Shown: positions 26,101-38,000, counted from the first letter of the stretch. The stretch is 64,000 bases of DNA from Anarhynchus alexandrinus (GCA_008711295.1 VUYV01000010.1:8452938-8516937); one strand, 5' to 3'. Translations and numbers: made by a program. The notes: generated by a model not told the origin, from the sequence alone.

Positions 26101-27574
26101 ACTTTAAACAAGTAAGGAGGAAAAGCCAGGATAGAAGGAGCTAATAAGTACACAACAAAACTGTTCTGCTCTGCAGTGTGTTTGAGGGGGAGAAAAAAAA
26201 AAAGATACAAAAAATAAAAAACCCAGAAGAAACAGATGTATCTGCCAGAAGTTAAATACACATCTGTTAAGGATGCTCTTCTCATATTTGGGGTCAGAAA
26301 AATATGTACAAATGTAGCACCTTGCTGATTGACAGAAAATCCTCAGTTCTGGCACTGAGAATCTTGTTTTCTTGACAGCACTTTGTTTTAAGGCTAGAGG
26401 CAGAAAAATGTCTTATGCTTGTCCTTAAACTGGAAGGCCCTTTGTTCAGGATACTTATACCATTTGCAGATAATGATGTGCATTGCAGTTTCAGCTGTCT
26501 GCATATGCATTTTTATGTTTTTTTATGACAGCTCTGCGTACTGAACTAAAAGGCCATTTAGAGCTGTCAGGAAGTGACAAGCATTACCCTTTACATTTAC
26601 AATTCTGTTAGCATGCGTTGTCAGGTGGGCTCTCCATTCCACCGACATACGATTTTCTTTGAAACCTATGTATGACTTTAATTTAATACAGCAGTCTCCA
26701 AAAAATAGGAAAAGAAAAAAGAACCTTATTAAGATTTCCTTTTCCATTTATCTACTTTTTTTCTTTCATGTGGTTCTTTTTTCCACTCTTCCTTTCTTTT
26801 TACTGTTTTCTTAAGCAAGAAACAGGGAAAGAGACTAAAGTAGCTGTCTAGCCTGGAATACTGCAGCAAGCTCCTCCATTCCAGCCTGTGATGTTACATA
26901 GAAAAGAGTTGATTTTTAGTCCATTGACTTAGGAAAAAAATGCTACCAGCATATGCTAAATATTGAACCAACTTATGAAAGTAGAAAGATCAGAACACCT
27001 GTAACTTACAGTCTTGACATGAACTGCAATAAATGTATGTGGTATTTTCTCTCAGCTAGCAATTTAACAATCCAGCTGAGACCAGTCTCCATCCCTATGG
27101 GTCAATTTTGAATACACTCAAAATGAGTTGTCCCCCAGTCTATTTTCTGTTGCTTCACGTTGCTTTCTAGTAGCTGCACTGTAGCTAACCTTCAAAGGTC
27201 CTCTTTAGCTTCCAAAAATTCACTGTATCCCAACTGCATTTTTAGCAGGAACTGGTTTATTAATGGAGTTAATAAGATTCCACCTGAGAAAGGCCCACTG
27301 TTGGAAGCACCAACCACCAGAGCCAGTCTCTCCTCTTCTGCGCGTGCAGTCCAAGTAGATGCACACTGAAAGTAGGGGAGGGAAACAGAGGCACAGAGCT
27401 GTGAGGAGAGTTCAGCTTTATTCTTAGCTGGAGCAAAACTGGTTAGGAGCATCCAAGTGACAATTAAAGCAGCAATCTCTGTGTGAACAGATTTTTGGCT
27501 CTATTTTTTATATGGTGATGATATGGATATATTATTTAACTGCTGTCAGTATGTTCAGTCTCTCACAAGCCCCA
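23146..27574. other. No gene recognised; AT-rich unique sequence
   Basis: Includes the joint-longest open frame of the window (25312-25944, plus, 210 codons). It is Cys/Leu/Ser-rich with no domain, signal or homology that I recognise. I regard it as chance. T-rich stretches occur near 24266 and 26753. Confidence 0.6.
26191..26223 (+). repeat. A-rich simple tract
   Basis: A-runs broken by GATAC and T. Low-complexity only. Confidence 0.8.
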
Positions 27575-27612
27575 GCAGAAGATGCATCCCCAAAGAGCTT
27601 GTAGTCCGGGCA
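27575..27612 (+). repeat. Short piece of the 22027-type ancient repeat
   Basis: The stretch GCATCCCCAAAGAGCTTGTA followed by GTCCGG matches the CCCCAAAGAGCTTACAGTC block of the repeat that is longer at 22027-22220. Only about 35 bp are recognisable. Confidence 0.35.
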
Positions 27613-28559
27613 GTGGCAACTGTCTAAATCGCACTCCCTGGACTGCACAGGTTGGTGTGATGGTTATTGAGGGTTGTCTTTGACTGACTCATACCACTTC
27701 AGATTGAGTCATCAGTATTGTGCGGCGGGAAGGACTGGGTCATATTAAAAATAAGACAAGTATTTTTCACACTAGGATCTCTGTTTGCCTGTTGGATTTG
27801 TCCTGAGGTTTTTTTGGATGTTATATGCAGGCCAGCCCAAATGGCTGGGTCATTAGCTCAGCAAATCCATTTGTTATTGGTAGGTAGTGTGGAGAGATCA
27901 GTATGGATGGTTTTGTAGTTCAAGAAGGCATCATAAGAATTAAGGATCAGAGCACAGTGTGCTTTGGAGTAAAATAACACATGTGGCTAAATGCTTAGGC
28001 AACTCTGACACTGAATTCCGTTCCTGTCATTGCATAAAGGCAAACCCTAAACATTATTTTTAAGCAGCTGTTTTTATGCATACTAGCTGACACATCTGAA
28101 TCCATGTTTCTATGCTTCCTAAGCTCTTCATCTGTCTTGAATATATGCTACTGACGTGTTGCATACCCGGGCAGACACAGACTCACTGAGGTCATCTTGA
28201 ATGTAAGCCATCCTCCATTTCTTCTGAGGACCTTCACTTACAATCCCCTCAGGTGATTTTTCTTCTTGTAGTTTGTAAGCGTGAGCATTTATTTGGGAAG
28301 TTTAGGTAGGTGACTTGATACTGATTCACCTCAAGTCAGTGACAATATCTAAACTTCAGTGGAAGAAGGCCACATCCTTCAGGCTTGAAGAAGGAAAATG
28401 GCAATAAACATCCAACAGCCTAATTGAGATAGAGATTGGTGATGTAATATAGTGAAAGAAATGCTCCAAAGGGTCTGGCACAGACAGTGAGAGCTGTTAT
28501 TTTACAGTAGATCCTCAAAGACACGGGGTCACAATCTGAGCTTTTGCAACACCCTTGGA

Positions 28560-28607
28560 GCCACTGTGCACTTCCCATTGACCTGCAATGAGATCCCCAC
28601 ATGCTGC
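28560..28607. repeat. Possible ancient repeat fragment
   Basis: CTTCCCATTGACCTGCAATG followed by AGATCCCCACATGC resembles the CCCATTGACTTCAATGGG centre and CACATGC arm of the palindromic repeat seen at 47994. It is short. Confidence 0.3.
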
Positions 28608-29004
28608 CCTTTGAATGCAGGAGGAAATTAGGTAGTCCTTTAAAATTTCCGACTCTTAGTTTGGTCCCTCCTTACAAGAAGAGGCAAGAACTCCTTGCAC
28701 CAGCCTCCCCTGCTCGTGCCTGGGCTGAGACTTGCTGCTCTTAAGAAAAAGGGGGAAATTCCCATGTATTCGTTCCTTCTCCTCCTTTGTCACTATCTAA
28801 CATTTTGCCCTAACCTGTAATACTCTGCAGGGACCAATTACATTATTCCAACATAGACATTTTCCATTAACTGCCTTTACAAGGTTTTCTTATTCTCTTC
28901 ATCGACATTCTGACTTTATATCAAATTTCAGCTCCTTGCTAGTAAAGAAATAGGAGTCTGTATGTGCACATAATCCTGTGTCTGCATATAAATGTGTACA
29001 TTGT

Positions 29005-29020
29005 AGGCAAATATTTGCCT
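29005..29020. repeat. Perfect 16-bp palindrome
   Basis: AGGCAAATATTTGCCT is its own reverse complement. Pairing can be extended outward by a TTGTA / TACAA pair with a two-base bulge. It may be a dimeric protein-binding site. Nothing around it resembles a gene. Confidence 0.65.
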
Positions 29021-30013
29021 TTACAAGGTATCCTTGAATATGGACCAGATTCCTTCTTTGCAGGTGTCCGTTCCTCAAGGCCATGAAGCACTTAATGTTT
29101 TTCTTCCTCCTATATTTTCCTGTGCATTTTCCTATAGCTAATTCTTGTACTTTATTTATTGCTTTTCACAAGGTACTTAGCCTGGTCCTTACCAACGTCC
29201 TGAAGTCATTAAATCTTGACTGTATTCACTACTTTTTACTTTAGAGACTGGAAATTCCCTATTGGACCTTCCTCTACACACAGTTCTCCAAAACTAGCTC
29301 AGAAGCGTGACCTCGAGATACATTTTCAGAGGTGCTCCCGTGCCATTATTCCTTTTTAGTAGAAGCTCCAAGCTTCAGAATAACTTTTTTAATTGTTTCA
29401 AGCTTTTATTTCTCAGTAGCAGTTTGGAGTTAAAACATTCCCCCAATACTTTGGTGGATATTCTAATAAGATCTTGAAGATGTGAGCAACTATCATGCAA
29501 CAGGTCACAGAGGAGCATGAGAGGCACCGAGCAGCTCCCTCTCTCTCTCTACATGAATATGTATGTGGGGAAGGGAAGGGACGAAGGGACTGTGAGAATA
29601 GCTCTGACATGAGAAGACTCATAAAACCATTATCAGGTTAAGCCGATTACAAACTCCGAGTGGTTCGGCTCCTTAGGAGTACTGAAGTGCTTAGGCATAA
29701 CTCTGTAAGTTGTCATATTTTCTTTTCCATAAGGCTCTTTGCATGGTCTAGAGCTGAGGACACTGTAGGAAACATATGGTATTTTGGACTACAGCAAAGA
29801 CTCCCTTCACAAAAATGAGGGGAACAAAAATCTGGTTCACTGGTGAATTCACTACAGCCTCTCTGAAGGTATGACAGGCCCAGGGTGATGTCTACAAATA
29901 TTTGAGCAGTTTCTTGTTTGGATTGCAACAGAAAACACCTGAGAATAAGGCAGTATTCACCCTGGTTTTGTATGAACCTGCAGAAGCGGGAGGTCCATGT
30001 TTTCAGAGGCTTC

Positions 30014-30160
30014 ACAGACTATCAGATGGGCAGAGTGGAAACCCAGGAACAGAGAGCAGATGTGACTTGTCCATAGCTGTGCAAGCAGTCAGTAGCAAGG
30101 CTAGAAGCAGAGCCTGCATCTTGAAACTCCAGGTGTCAAACCATTACTCCTCCCTGTTGC
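30014..30160 (-). mobile_element. MIR-like SINE remnant (reverse orientation)
   Basis: Read on the plus strand, the order of blocks is that of a reversed MIR/CORE-SINE: ATCAGATGGGCAGAGTGGAA, then CAGAGAGCAGATGTGACTTG, then TCCATAGCTGTGCAAGCAGT, then AGCAAGGCTAGAAGCAGAGC and TTGAAACTCCAGGTGTC. These match the reverse complement of the MIR central core and its flank (cancer-free spacing, no large gaps). It is old and diverged. The tRNA-related head is poorly kept. Confidence 0.65.
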
Positions 30161-30785
30161 TCTGGCATATCTATACCCCCTTGGGAGACAGACCAGTGGT
30201 GTGTATTCGTTTATTTATAGGTGGGATCATACAGCAGAGGTCCCAAAGTAGGTCGCATGAGGTAAGGCTCAGGAGTGAGAGATGCTCCTAGAAGGCTTCA
30301 CTCGGACCAAACTGAAGTCCCAGAGAGAGAGCCACAAATTGAAGAGGACCCCCCCAGTGCTTCCCTTCTTGATTCTTCCTGCTGACACTGCAGCCCGGTG
30401 TAGTCCTAAGTGTGCGTTTTGCAAGGATGAGGACATCTTCCAAGTAGGAATGACACTGAAATAATTAACATTTCATTCAAGTTTACTAAAAAGCCAGGGT
30501 TCTCTTTTATTGCTGACCCACCAAAGAGTCTGGTTAAGGCTTTCTGTGACTGTGCCCTCTGTGACATCTAAACCTATTAAAGATAAGTTGTAATTTTAAT
30601 TACATCTTATTTTAACAGCCTGTGCAGGAAGGCACCCATAAAGTGTGAAATACACACGTAAATAGCGATGATGACACAGTTATAAAGAGGTTATATGATC
30701 TTTTCTCTTGGAGACACCAGTTAACTTGCATGAAGTGTGGGGGATTTTTTGCAGCAAATCTGAATTATTCATAGCATCTCTATGG

Positions 30786-31094
30786 GATCATAGGAATTGC
30801 CATGGTGGATCAGATTGCTTGTCCGTCTAGTTCAGTACCCTGTCTCTCACAGTGAAGAGTACAAGACAAGACATTTCAGAGAAGGATCCAAGAAACCTCA
30901 GGGACAGCAGCCATGGGATGACCTGCCTATGGGGAAAATTTCTCCCTCCCTACCTTTCCCTCAGGCAGCTGGTGGGTTGGATATGCCCTGCGGCATGATG
31001 GCTTATATCATGTATTCAGATTTAATCCCATTATTTTTATTTGTTATTTGGATTGCAGCAGTTTCTAGAGGAAGTCAGCTGGGTCAGGTCCCCT
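30786..31094. mobile_element. Ancient sauropsid CR1-like 3' repeat remnant
   Basis: The segment resembles a widespread old reptile/bird interspersed repeat. That repeat begins with an AGGAATTGCCATxxTGGATCAGA motif, followed by a CTAGTTCAGTACCCTGTCTC-type stretch, a CCAAGAAACC stretch, a GGGATGACCTGCC stretch and a GCATGATGGCTTATAT stretch. All of these are visible in order here. I recall this as a CR1/L3-like 3' region in turtles and birds, but the exact family name is uncertain. It is heavily diverged and has no coding potential. A shorter copy in the opposite orientation is at 12256-12300. Confidence 0.6.
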
Positions 31095-31142
31095 GATTGT
31101 AGGCACTGTACAAACACAGGGAAAATGACAGTCCTTGCATAA
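31095..31142 (+). repeat. Piece of the 22027-type ancient repeat
   Basis: The stretch TGTAGGCACTGTACAAACAC followed by AGGGAAAATGACAGTCCTTG matches the first 45 bp of the repeat seen at 22027. It directly abuts the CR1-like remnant ending near 31094, so the two may be nested insertions or parts of one composite element. Confidence 0.5.
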
Positions 31143-31903
31143 TGCCATTGTAGGTGCTCTCATTACCCATATCGCCATCTCTACATATTCATCATTTAAG
31201 CTTCCTCTGGAGTTGTCTCAGCGGTTCAGAGAAATTCATCTTGCTATGTCTCTAGGACTCCTTCAGTCCTGACGTAGTTTGTTAGTTAACCGCTCGAATT
31301 ACAGATTTCCTTCCAGAAGTTTGAACAGAAGAAGCAGAGCACCAGTGGTGGAAGTACATCAGTGTTTCTGAAAGTTTATTAGTCTGAATTACAGAAGGAA
31401 AACACGCAACCCCAAAACCTGTGATGACATTCAGTCTGTCGGTGAACCTCCTTTCTTCTCTGTAATGTGTGCTGAATTCTAAAGCTGAAGTGATATTTGC
31501 TGTAATACCCCCTCCCCCTCAAGCAGTGGGACTGCATTAAGCTCTGCACTAAATCTTGTAGTTTTGTTTCTGCAACTCCTTTTGCATAAAACTTATAACT
31601 TTGTTGTAAAACTACTATTCGACATTTTAACGCCACCATCTAGGAAAAGATAATTTAGCTTCATTTTGGCTGCAGGCACTGTCCAAGTATTCTGCAAAAG
31701 AATCCTAATGGGGGCTCTGAAAATCCACAGTAAATAGTCTATAGGTAAAGCTTTCTGAGAAGGCAGCAGCTATACGGCACTGTCAGTTTCTTGAAAGAAA
31801 ATCCCAGTGCAGCACCTTTCCTAAGGGTATGTGCATCTACTTCCAGAATAGGGCTTGAAGTGGACGTTGATCAGATTAATTTTTCTTGTTGGGTTTTGGG
31901 GAT

Positions 31904-31930
31904 TTTTATTTATTTATTTATTTATTTATT
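31904..31930 (+). repeat. (TTTA)n microsatellite
   Basis: About six units of a TTTA repeat in T-rich sequence, 390 bp before the CR1 fragment. Likely length-polymorphic. Confidence 0.9.
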
Positions 31931-32317
31931 ACAATTTAGCTAAATATTTCATTTTAATGTTAAGACCAAACCACAGAAGCTGAAGTAAAACTGGCAAAAC
32001 AAAACCCAAAGGACTTTCTCCGCTTGGGTTTTTAGCTTTTCAATGAGCTGAAATGCGATTTTTTTAAAAAGAAGGAAACAAACCCTTCATGTTTGAGAAA
32101 TATTTTTTTTTTCAAAACCACTAAAAGGGTTTTTTTAGCGTCTTTCAAGCACTTCTATCTATAGGTATTTTGCTGGGATTTCTTTTGCAGGAAACTTATT
32201 TCTCAGGTGTTTCATCCTGCAGCTTTTGGCATTACAGATTTCTGTTGGCCTCCTGTTGTCTCCATTCAAGGTTATGCCCTATAAGAGGATGGGATTTTTA
32301 TTGCTTAAATAATATGA

Positions 32318-32554
32318 GTGCAGAGACCTGGTGAAGTGGTTGACATGCTGGAGGGGAGGGATGTCATCCAGAGGGACCTGGACAAGCTTGAGAAGTGGGC
32401 CTGTGTGAACCTCATGAAGTTCAACAGGCCCAAGTGCAAGGTCCTGCACGTGGGTTGGAGCAATCCCAAGCGCAAATACAGGCTGAGCAGAGAATGGATT
32501 GAGAGCAGCCCTGAGGAGACTTGGGGGTGTTGGTTGCTGAGAAGCTCAACATGA
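32318..32554 (+). pseudogene. Remnant of CR1 ORF2 (reverse transcriptase C-terminal end)
   Basis: A 78-codon open stretch inside the CR1 fragment. It matches the region downstream of the reverse-transcriptase catalytic domain of CR1 ORF2, with the [10 protein letters not shown] and [14 protein letters not shown] blocks. The frame is lost at about 32520, where a short deletion removes the usual KDLGVLV context. The catalytic YADD region is not present because the element is truncated upstream. It is a dead fossil with no expected product. Confidence 0.85.
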
Positions 32555-33129
32555 GCCGGCAATGTGCTCTCGCAGCCCAGAAAGCCAACTGAATCCTGGA
32601 CCACATCAAAAGCAGCGTGGCCAGCAGGGCAAGGATTCTGCCCCTCTACTCCCCCCTGGTGAGACCCCACCTGGAGTACTGCGTCCAGCTCTGGGACCCC
32701 CAACATAAGAAGGACATGGACCTATTGGAGTGAGGCTGAGAAAGTTGTTGTTGGTGTTCAGTCTGCAGAAGAGAAGGCTCTGGGGAGACCTTATAGCCCC
32801 TTCCAGTCCCTAAAGGGGGCCTACAGGAGAGATGGAGATGGACTCTTTATCAGGGAGTGTAGTGATAGGACGAAGGTTAACGGTTTTAAACCGAAAGAGG
32901 GTAGATTTAGATTAGATATTAGGAAGAAATTCTTTACTCTGAGGGTGGTAAGACACAAGAACAGGTTGCCCAGAGAAGCTGTGGCTGCCCTGTCCCTGGA
33001 GGTGTTCAAGGCCAGGTTGGATGGGGCTTTGAGCAACCTGGTCTAGTGGAAGGTGTCCCTGCCCAGGGCAGGGGGGTTGGAACTCGATGATCTTTAAGGT
33101 CCCTTCCAACCCAAACCATTCTGATTCTT
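32320..33129 (+). mobile_element. CR1 LINE, 5'-truncated and internally deleted 3' fragment
   Basis: This is a 3' piece of a chicken-repeat-1 (CR1) non-LTR retrotransposon. Positions 32318-32554 still encode the end of the CR1 ORF2 protein (reverse transcriptase C-terminal part), recognisable as [18 protein letters not shown] followed by a [12 protein letters not shown] segment. The same conserved region continues to about 32730 in shifted frames ([21 protein letters not shown] type). The 3' UTR follows: a GGGAGACCTTATAGC-like stretch, the AGGTTGCCCAGAGAAGC stretch, and the conserved AAGGTCCCTTCCAACCC end before ATTCTGATTCTT. Compared with the family from memory, it has small deletions near 32520 and 32630 and lacks about 60 bp at 32730/32731. 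It therefore cannot encode a working enzyme. Divergence looks low to moderate. No clear target-site duplication was seen, as is usual for CR1. Subfamily not assigned. Confidence 0.96.
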
Positions 33130-33978
33130 ACTGTCATTACTTGTCTTATAAATAGCAAGCATTTGCAACCCTTTATTCCATATCTGAATTTCAACTCAGC
33201 TATCAAAAGAAAGTCATTAAACTCAAAACTTTAAATCATAACAAGTACAAACAAGACCCAAAATATTTTAGATACAATTTGTACAGGGAGGGAGGGTTAT
33301 AGAAAATAGCAATGGACACTTGAAGTCCGAGAGCCATGAACTCCTACGGTAGCTGTAAAATTCCCTTTCAGAGAAAAAGGGGGAAATGAAAAAGTCGTTC
33401 CTTCAAGCCCAGTGGAGCTTTTTCCCACATGAAATTTCAGCAGATTCTGAGCATCAAGCGCACAGACAGCAAATGATTATTTTATAGGTTTACACATTAA
33501 ATGACGTGTATTTCCACAGCTTGTCAGAGCAATTAGAGTAACAGATAAGATGGCTGAAGACCCCTTGATGTTAAAACAAAAGGTTGGCATGATGCTCAGA
33601 GAGCAACTTTGGAGTGTCTCCTGAGGGACTCTATCCGGGAGCGTACGTGGATGCTCGGGATTGCAGCAGTGGGGCACAGCTTTCCAGGGATAATGTGGTC
33701 ACGGGAACATGCACTTCTTCTCAATTACTACTCTTTAGGTCAACCTGAACTTAGGCAGAATAAAGGCTCAACTTTACTGCACAAAGTGGTCGTGTCCAGC
33801 CTCACTTACATGTCACGGGAGCTGGGGCAGAAGGGTAAAGAAAGAATGTGCATTGCCTGATGGGTCTGGTACACTCCGTTTGGGGACAAATATAGTAAAA
33901 CCTTTATTTGCTTTAGAAGACTTGCTCTCTGTTTGCGTTTGTATTTCATTTCTGCCTGCTCATTTTCAGGCACTGTTC

Positions 33979-34047
33979 TATTTATATCCACATCTTTTGG
34001 GAACCAGAAAATTGCTTTACTTGGACCTTTCAATCATGATCTTTTCC
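33979..34047 (+). repeat. Ancient repeat copy 1 of a local pair
   Basis: The block TTTATATCCACATCTTTTGG, then GAACCAG, then ATTGCT, then TTGGACCTTTCAATC is repeated with changes 981 bp downstream at 34960-35024. The first 26-28 bases differ at only two positions. Family unknown to me. Both copies are in the same orientation. Confidence 0.55.
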
Positions 34048-34359
34048 ATATGGGTTGATCTTTGCAATTTTCCAAGCGCAGGTAACTCCTCCTGCAACAG
34101 CCAGAACTTCTGTCTGATGGCATTTTGTTGTAAGGAGAGATCTGAAGGTCTGCTGCAAACAGTGGCCAAGCACAGGCTTCAGTAGTCTCTCTTCTTGTCC
34201 TCTGGAAAAACTGATTGGCACACTAAATTTATTATATGGGGTGTTCATAATGAGTCCCATGCGCACAGATTGCCTGGCTGATGTAGAACAGAAATTTCTA
34301 AACCGTGATCTAAGAATTAGCACTATTTATTTGTACGCTGCAGCAGCCTCAGCCCTGGG

Positions 34360-34438
34360 CTAAATTCAAGGTCCCACTGTGATAAGGGCCAGGCAAACAC
34401 TGTCAGCCTGATTTGCCCCAAGGATCTGCAGCCTAACA
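34360..34438 (+). repeat. Piece of the 22027-type ancient repeat
   Basis: GGTCCCACTGTGATAAGGGC, then CAGGCAAACACTGTCAGCCT, then GCCCCAAGGATCTGCAGCCT can be laid on the start of the same old repeat (GGCCCCACTGTGCTAGGC ... GCCCCAAAGAGCTTACAGTC). It is strongly diverged. Confidence 0.4.
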
Positions 34439-34959
34439 GGAGAAGATGGAGCCAGGGCTGGAGGAAGGCTTGCTGGTGGTCTCGAGAGCACTTGCTGGAG
34501 TTCCTCAAAGCTGATTGATCACTCGGTGCTGGCAGGCCTCCTCCTTTCCAGCTGGTAAATGTCATTAAAAGACAGCTATAAATACATTAAATACTTTCCT
34601 AATATTACTTTTCCATGTGATCCGCTGCTGCTGTTGCCACAGGGAAGCCGATCAAGAATGTGAGAGGAGGTGATCTCGGCAGCTCTGGAAACGAGGGGAG
34701 GGCTGCGCCGCACAGCCTCTCCATTGAGACGGGATCCACGCGGTGCAATAACCTGTGAAGGCAGGAGAGAATTAGTGAAGGAACATTTGTCTGTTGGTTA
34801 CCACTCATTGATTACTTAAGACAAAAAAGCTTGGCTCTGGGTCTTTGCTCAGCAAATTATGTCATTCTTGTTCACAAAAGGGAGAGCTTACAGTACAGTT
34901 TCTAAATTAAAGCTGGTGTTTCAAAATTAAAAGCAGACAGGGCAGATGTGCCTAGGAGA

Positions 34960-35024
34960 AATTTATATCCATATCTTTTGGGAATCAGCTAATCGCTCTG
35001 CCAGGACTTCAAATCAGCCTTTCC
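34960..35024 (+). repeat. Ancient repeat copy 2 of a local pair
   Basis: The block TTTATATCCATATCTTTTGG, then GAATCAG, then AATCGCT, then AGGACTTCAAATCAGCC is the counterpart of 33979-34047. Similarity is highest over the first 28 bases and fades over the next 40. The two copies are either members of an unnamed repeat family or an old local duplication. Confidence 0.55.
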
Positions 35025-38000
35025 TGTGTAGGACTCAATTGCACCACACCTATACAAGCCACATTGAATAATGTGGGATTAAAATGTTACCAGATATTTC
35101 CTTAACTTTGCCATGTAAAAAATGAGGGCAAATGTTGATGAAACCCAGAAATTCCAAGGCTCCAACAACATGATTTAATATTACTCAAGATGATTTTACA
35201 AAGAAAGAGAGAGTTCAGAGTCCAAGTGATCATCTCTAGCTTAATAGGCAGACATGTAAGATACTAAAAGATTGATTAGAACCATCTGAAACAGGAACAT
35301 ATAGTATTACTGATAATTCCTGCAGAGATATTGCAAGACAGACACATTTATTTTGGATCCCAGGTACATTATAGCAATGCTATGTTGTTTTACAGTAAAA
35401 CTTGGCCAGCGCGGGTCAAAGAAAAATCATTCTTCTCCTCTCTTCCCCCAAAACAGCCATTTTATGGAAGACGTTAAAAATGAGAATCTGCTATAAATTT
35501 GCGGAGTTCAGAATGGACTCATTTGCCGTTTCAGTTATATTTTTTCCCATATTTTCCCCTTTAAGAATAGCCTAATCAAATTCAGGGTTCATTAGTGAAT
35601 TGGGATATAAGCATGATAAAAATATTAATAAAAAAAACCCTGAAACATTCACTAAAATAGATTTTTTAATAAGGTCAAATATATTTGGAAAATGTTTCAC
35701 TTTCTATAAATGACATGCTATAGTCTAAGAAAAAAATGATGTTCTCAAAATTTTACCAACATCTCCTTGCCTGGAGATGTTATGTGTCAATGTATAAGTA
35801 TATAAATATACAGTAAATATCGTGCAGGTAGGCATTTGTTGGCTTCTGATGTTAAACTTCTTGCCAGTCGACCCTGATCGCTCGGTCACTGAACCCGACT
35901 GTTGGGGTCTTTCAAGGGGAGAGGGTGGTAAGAGTTTTATACCAGCCTCCAGAGCCCGTTGGCGGGGGGAAGAAGTGATTTATCAGCGATAAACGTCCCC
36001 TGTACCGCAGATCCGTGCGTTCAGGCCCTTCAACTCCTCCTTGCTGTGGGTGGCTGCTGGTTGGAAATGGTGGGGTCTGGACTACCTCGTCGGTAGCCTT
36101 CGTTACAGACCCCGGCGTGTCTGACCTGCAGCCCCCTGGCAAAGGAGGAGGCTTTGTCCCCCTTTTTGAGCATGTACTGCATATACATCCTATGCTAGAC
36201 TGAAACATACCCTTCAGAAATGCTTTGATTTTAAAAAGTATTTTTTTTTAACGTATTTTAAAAATTATTCAGATTGTTTTTAAAGTCTCTCCTTAAAAGT
36301 TGTGGGGTCTTAGCTGTCTGTCAGGGCGCAAATGATGAAGAAAAGTGCTAATGCATTTTAAACACATCTGAAAGATGGCATAAAGTAGCTTCTTTATACA
36401 GTAAAGATATCAGAGCTTTAAAGGCAGTTAGTTCAGATCCTTTCTGGGAATCTCTTCTTTCCAATAATATAAAGTTTGATAAAGTTTCTAGCCCTGCCGT
36501 TTCATGAGAATTTGAATTGTAAATCTGTTCCTGCTTCAGGAGTCAGACTAAATAATCCAGCCGTGGGCCCCCAGCCAGTGTGAATGCTGGGAGGGGAAAT
36601 GTTACTGTTAGAGGATGAAAAAAAGGAAATATTTCTCCTGTGGGGTTTTTTTACTATTATTTTTATTTTATTTTATTTTTAAATAGCAGCTGTGTGAATC
36701 TGCTGATGGGTTTGGAAAGTTGGAAGTGGCCCTTGGGGAATGGGTTTTGTGGGCAGTGTGCGGGTGGAGTTGGGGGCTGTGGAGACGTGTGTGCTCCCAG
36801 CACCCAAAATCACAGCCTGCCGTTCGGATGCCATGCGGCTACGCATGCCTCTCCCTTCCGCCTCCGCCCCTAGATCTGCACCGAGGTCTTTGGTACGCGT
36901 GTTCCTTCCTCAAAGCCCTGTGCTGCTGCAGAGCAAGCAGCTGTGATTGAGCTGCCTGTGCCTGGTTACAGCTTCTGGCAGCGCGTGGTGCCCCAGATGG
37001 GGCTTTTCTTGGCAGGGTGGGGTCTGGTCCTGCTCCTATTTTTTCTGGGTGTGCAGCTGCCCATGAGCAGCCCAGGCTGTCTGGGAGCCCCTGCCATCTT
37101 CTCCAGGGCTTTGAAAGCACGGGGTCCTGGCCCATGCCAGCAATGGTGTGTGTTCAGAGCAGGGACACCAGCCCAGCGTGGTTTGTGCTCTTTGGGATGT
37201 TGCCCACCAGCAGCTCCAGCGTGAGAAGTGTCCATGCTCCCTTGCAGTTGGTGTCAGGGTGCTGCAGGCAGTGTCGCTGGGCTAGTGGAAGGGCAGGGGA
37301 CAAGCGGGCTCCCGGGTCGCTGTGGCTCCAGTGGAGACAGTGTGCAGAGGTGCTTATGGCATGGATCGTGGGCTGCCTGACCCCACCAGTGGGTGGACCA
37401 GCACTTCATTGCCAGCATAAGGAGGTTTCATAGTGGTGAAGATGCCCAAAAGTCCAGGAGCTAAGAGCACCTTCAAGCCCAGGCAGCAACAGCTCCTCCA
37501 TAGTATCAATCTGCTGATGCTGCTGAAGTACATCCACAGAGCCACAGCTGTTTTTTGTTTGGCTTTGGTTTGTTTTTAAGGGCTTTTCATCACCAGGAGA
37601 ACTGTCAGTAGGGCTGCTGTGAATGCAGGAGAAGTGCAGTCACCCAGCTCTACAGCGTGAGCACTGACTGCTCATGCTGGCAGCAAGACAGGCTTCAGAA
37701 GCCACAGCATGCAAACCCCGGGGCACTGTGCCTCCTGTTTCATCCTTCAGTCTAGGAGAGTAGAAACGTCTGACTGAAGTCTGACGGGAAGAATGCACAT
37801 GCCCTTTGAGTGGGCAACATAACCCTGCCAAGCCTTGCAGACTCGAGAGGAACCGGGTACAACACAGACAGTGGAGGGGAAAAAAAACCCAACCTTCCCA
37901 AGCCCAGTGTGTTTGGAGCACACGAAGCTGGGGCCAAAATGAAACTATCGGGCTGAACTCAAGGGGCAGTTTATGTTCTGGTGAGTGCGATGTTGCAAGT

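Larger units (their letters stand above)
27613..32319. other. No gene recognised; contains several ancient repeats
   Basis: Apart from the repeats at 28560, 30014, 30786 and 31095, the palindrome at 29005 and the TTTA microsatellite, the sequence is plain. Old insertions are denser here than elsewhere in the first half of the window, ending with the younger CR1 at 32320. Confidence 0.6.

Noticed and set aside
27375..27400. Possible MIR fragment (GAGGGAAACAGAGGCACAGAGC)
   Set aside because: Only about 22 bases resemble the reversed MIR core and the following sequence does not continue it.
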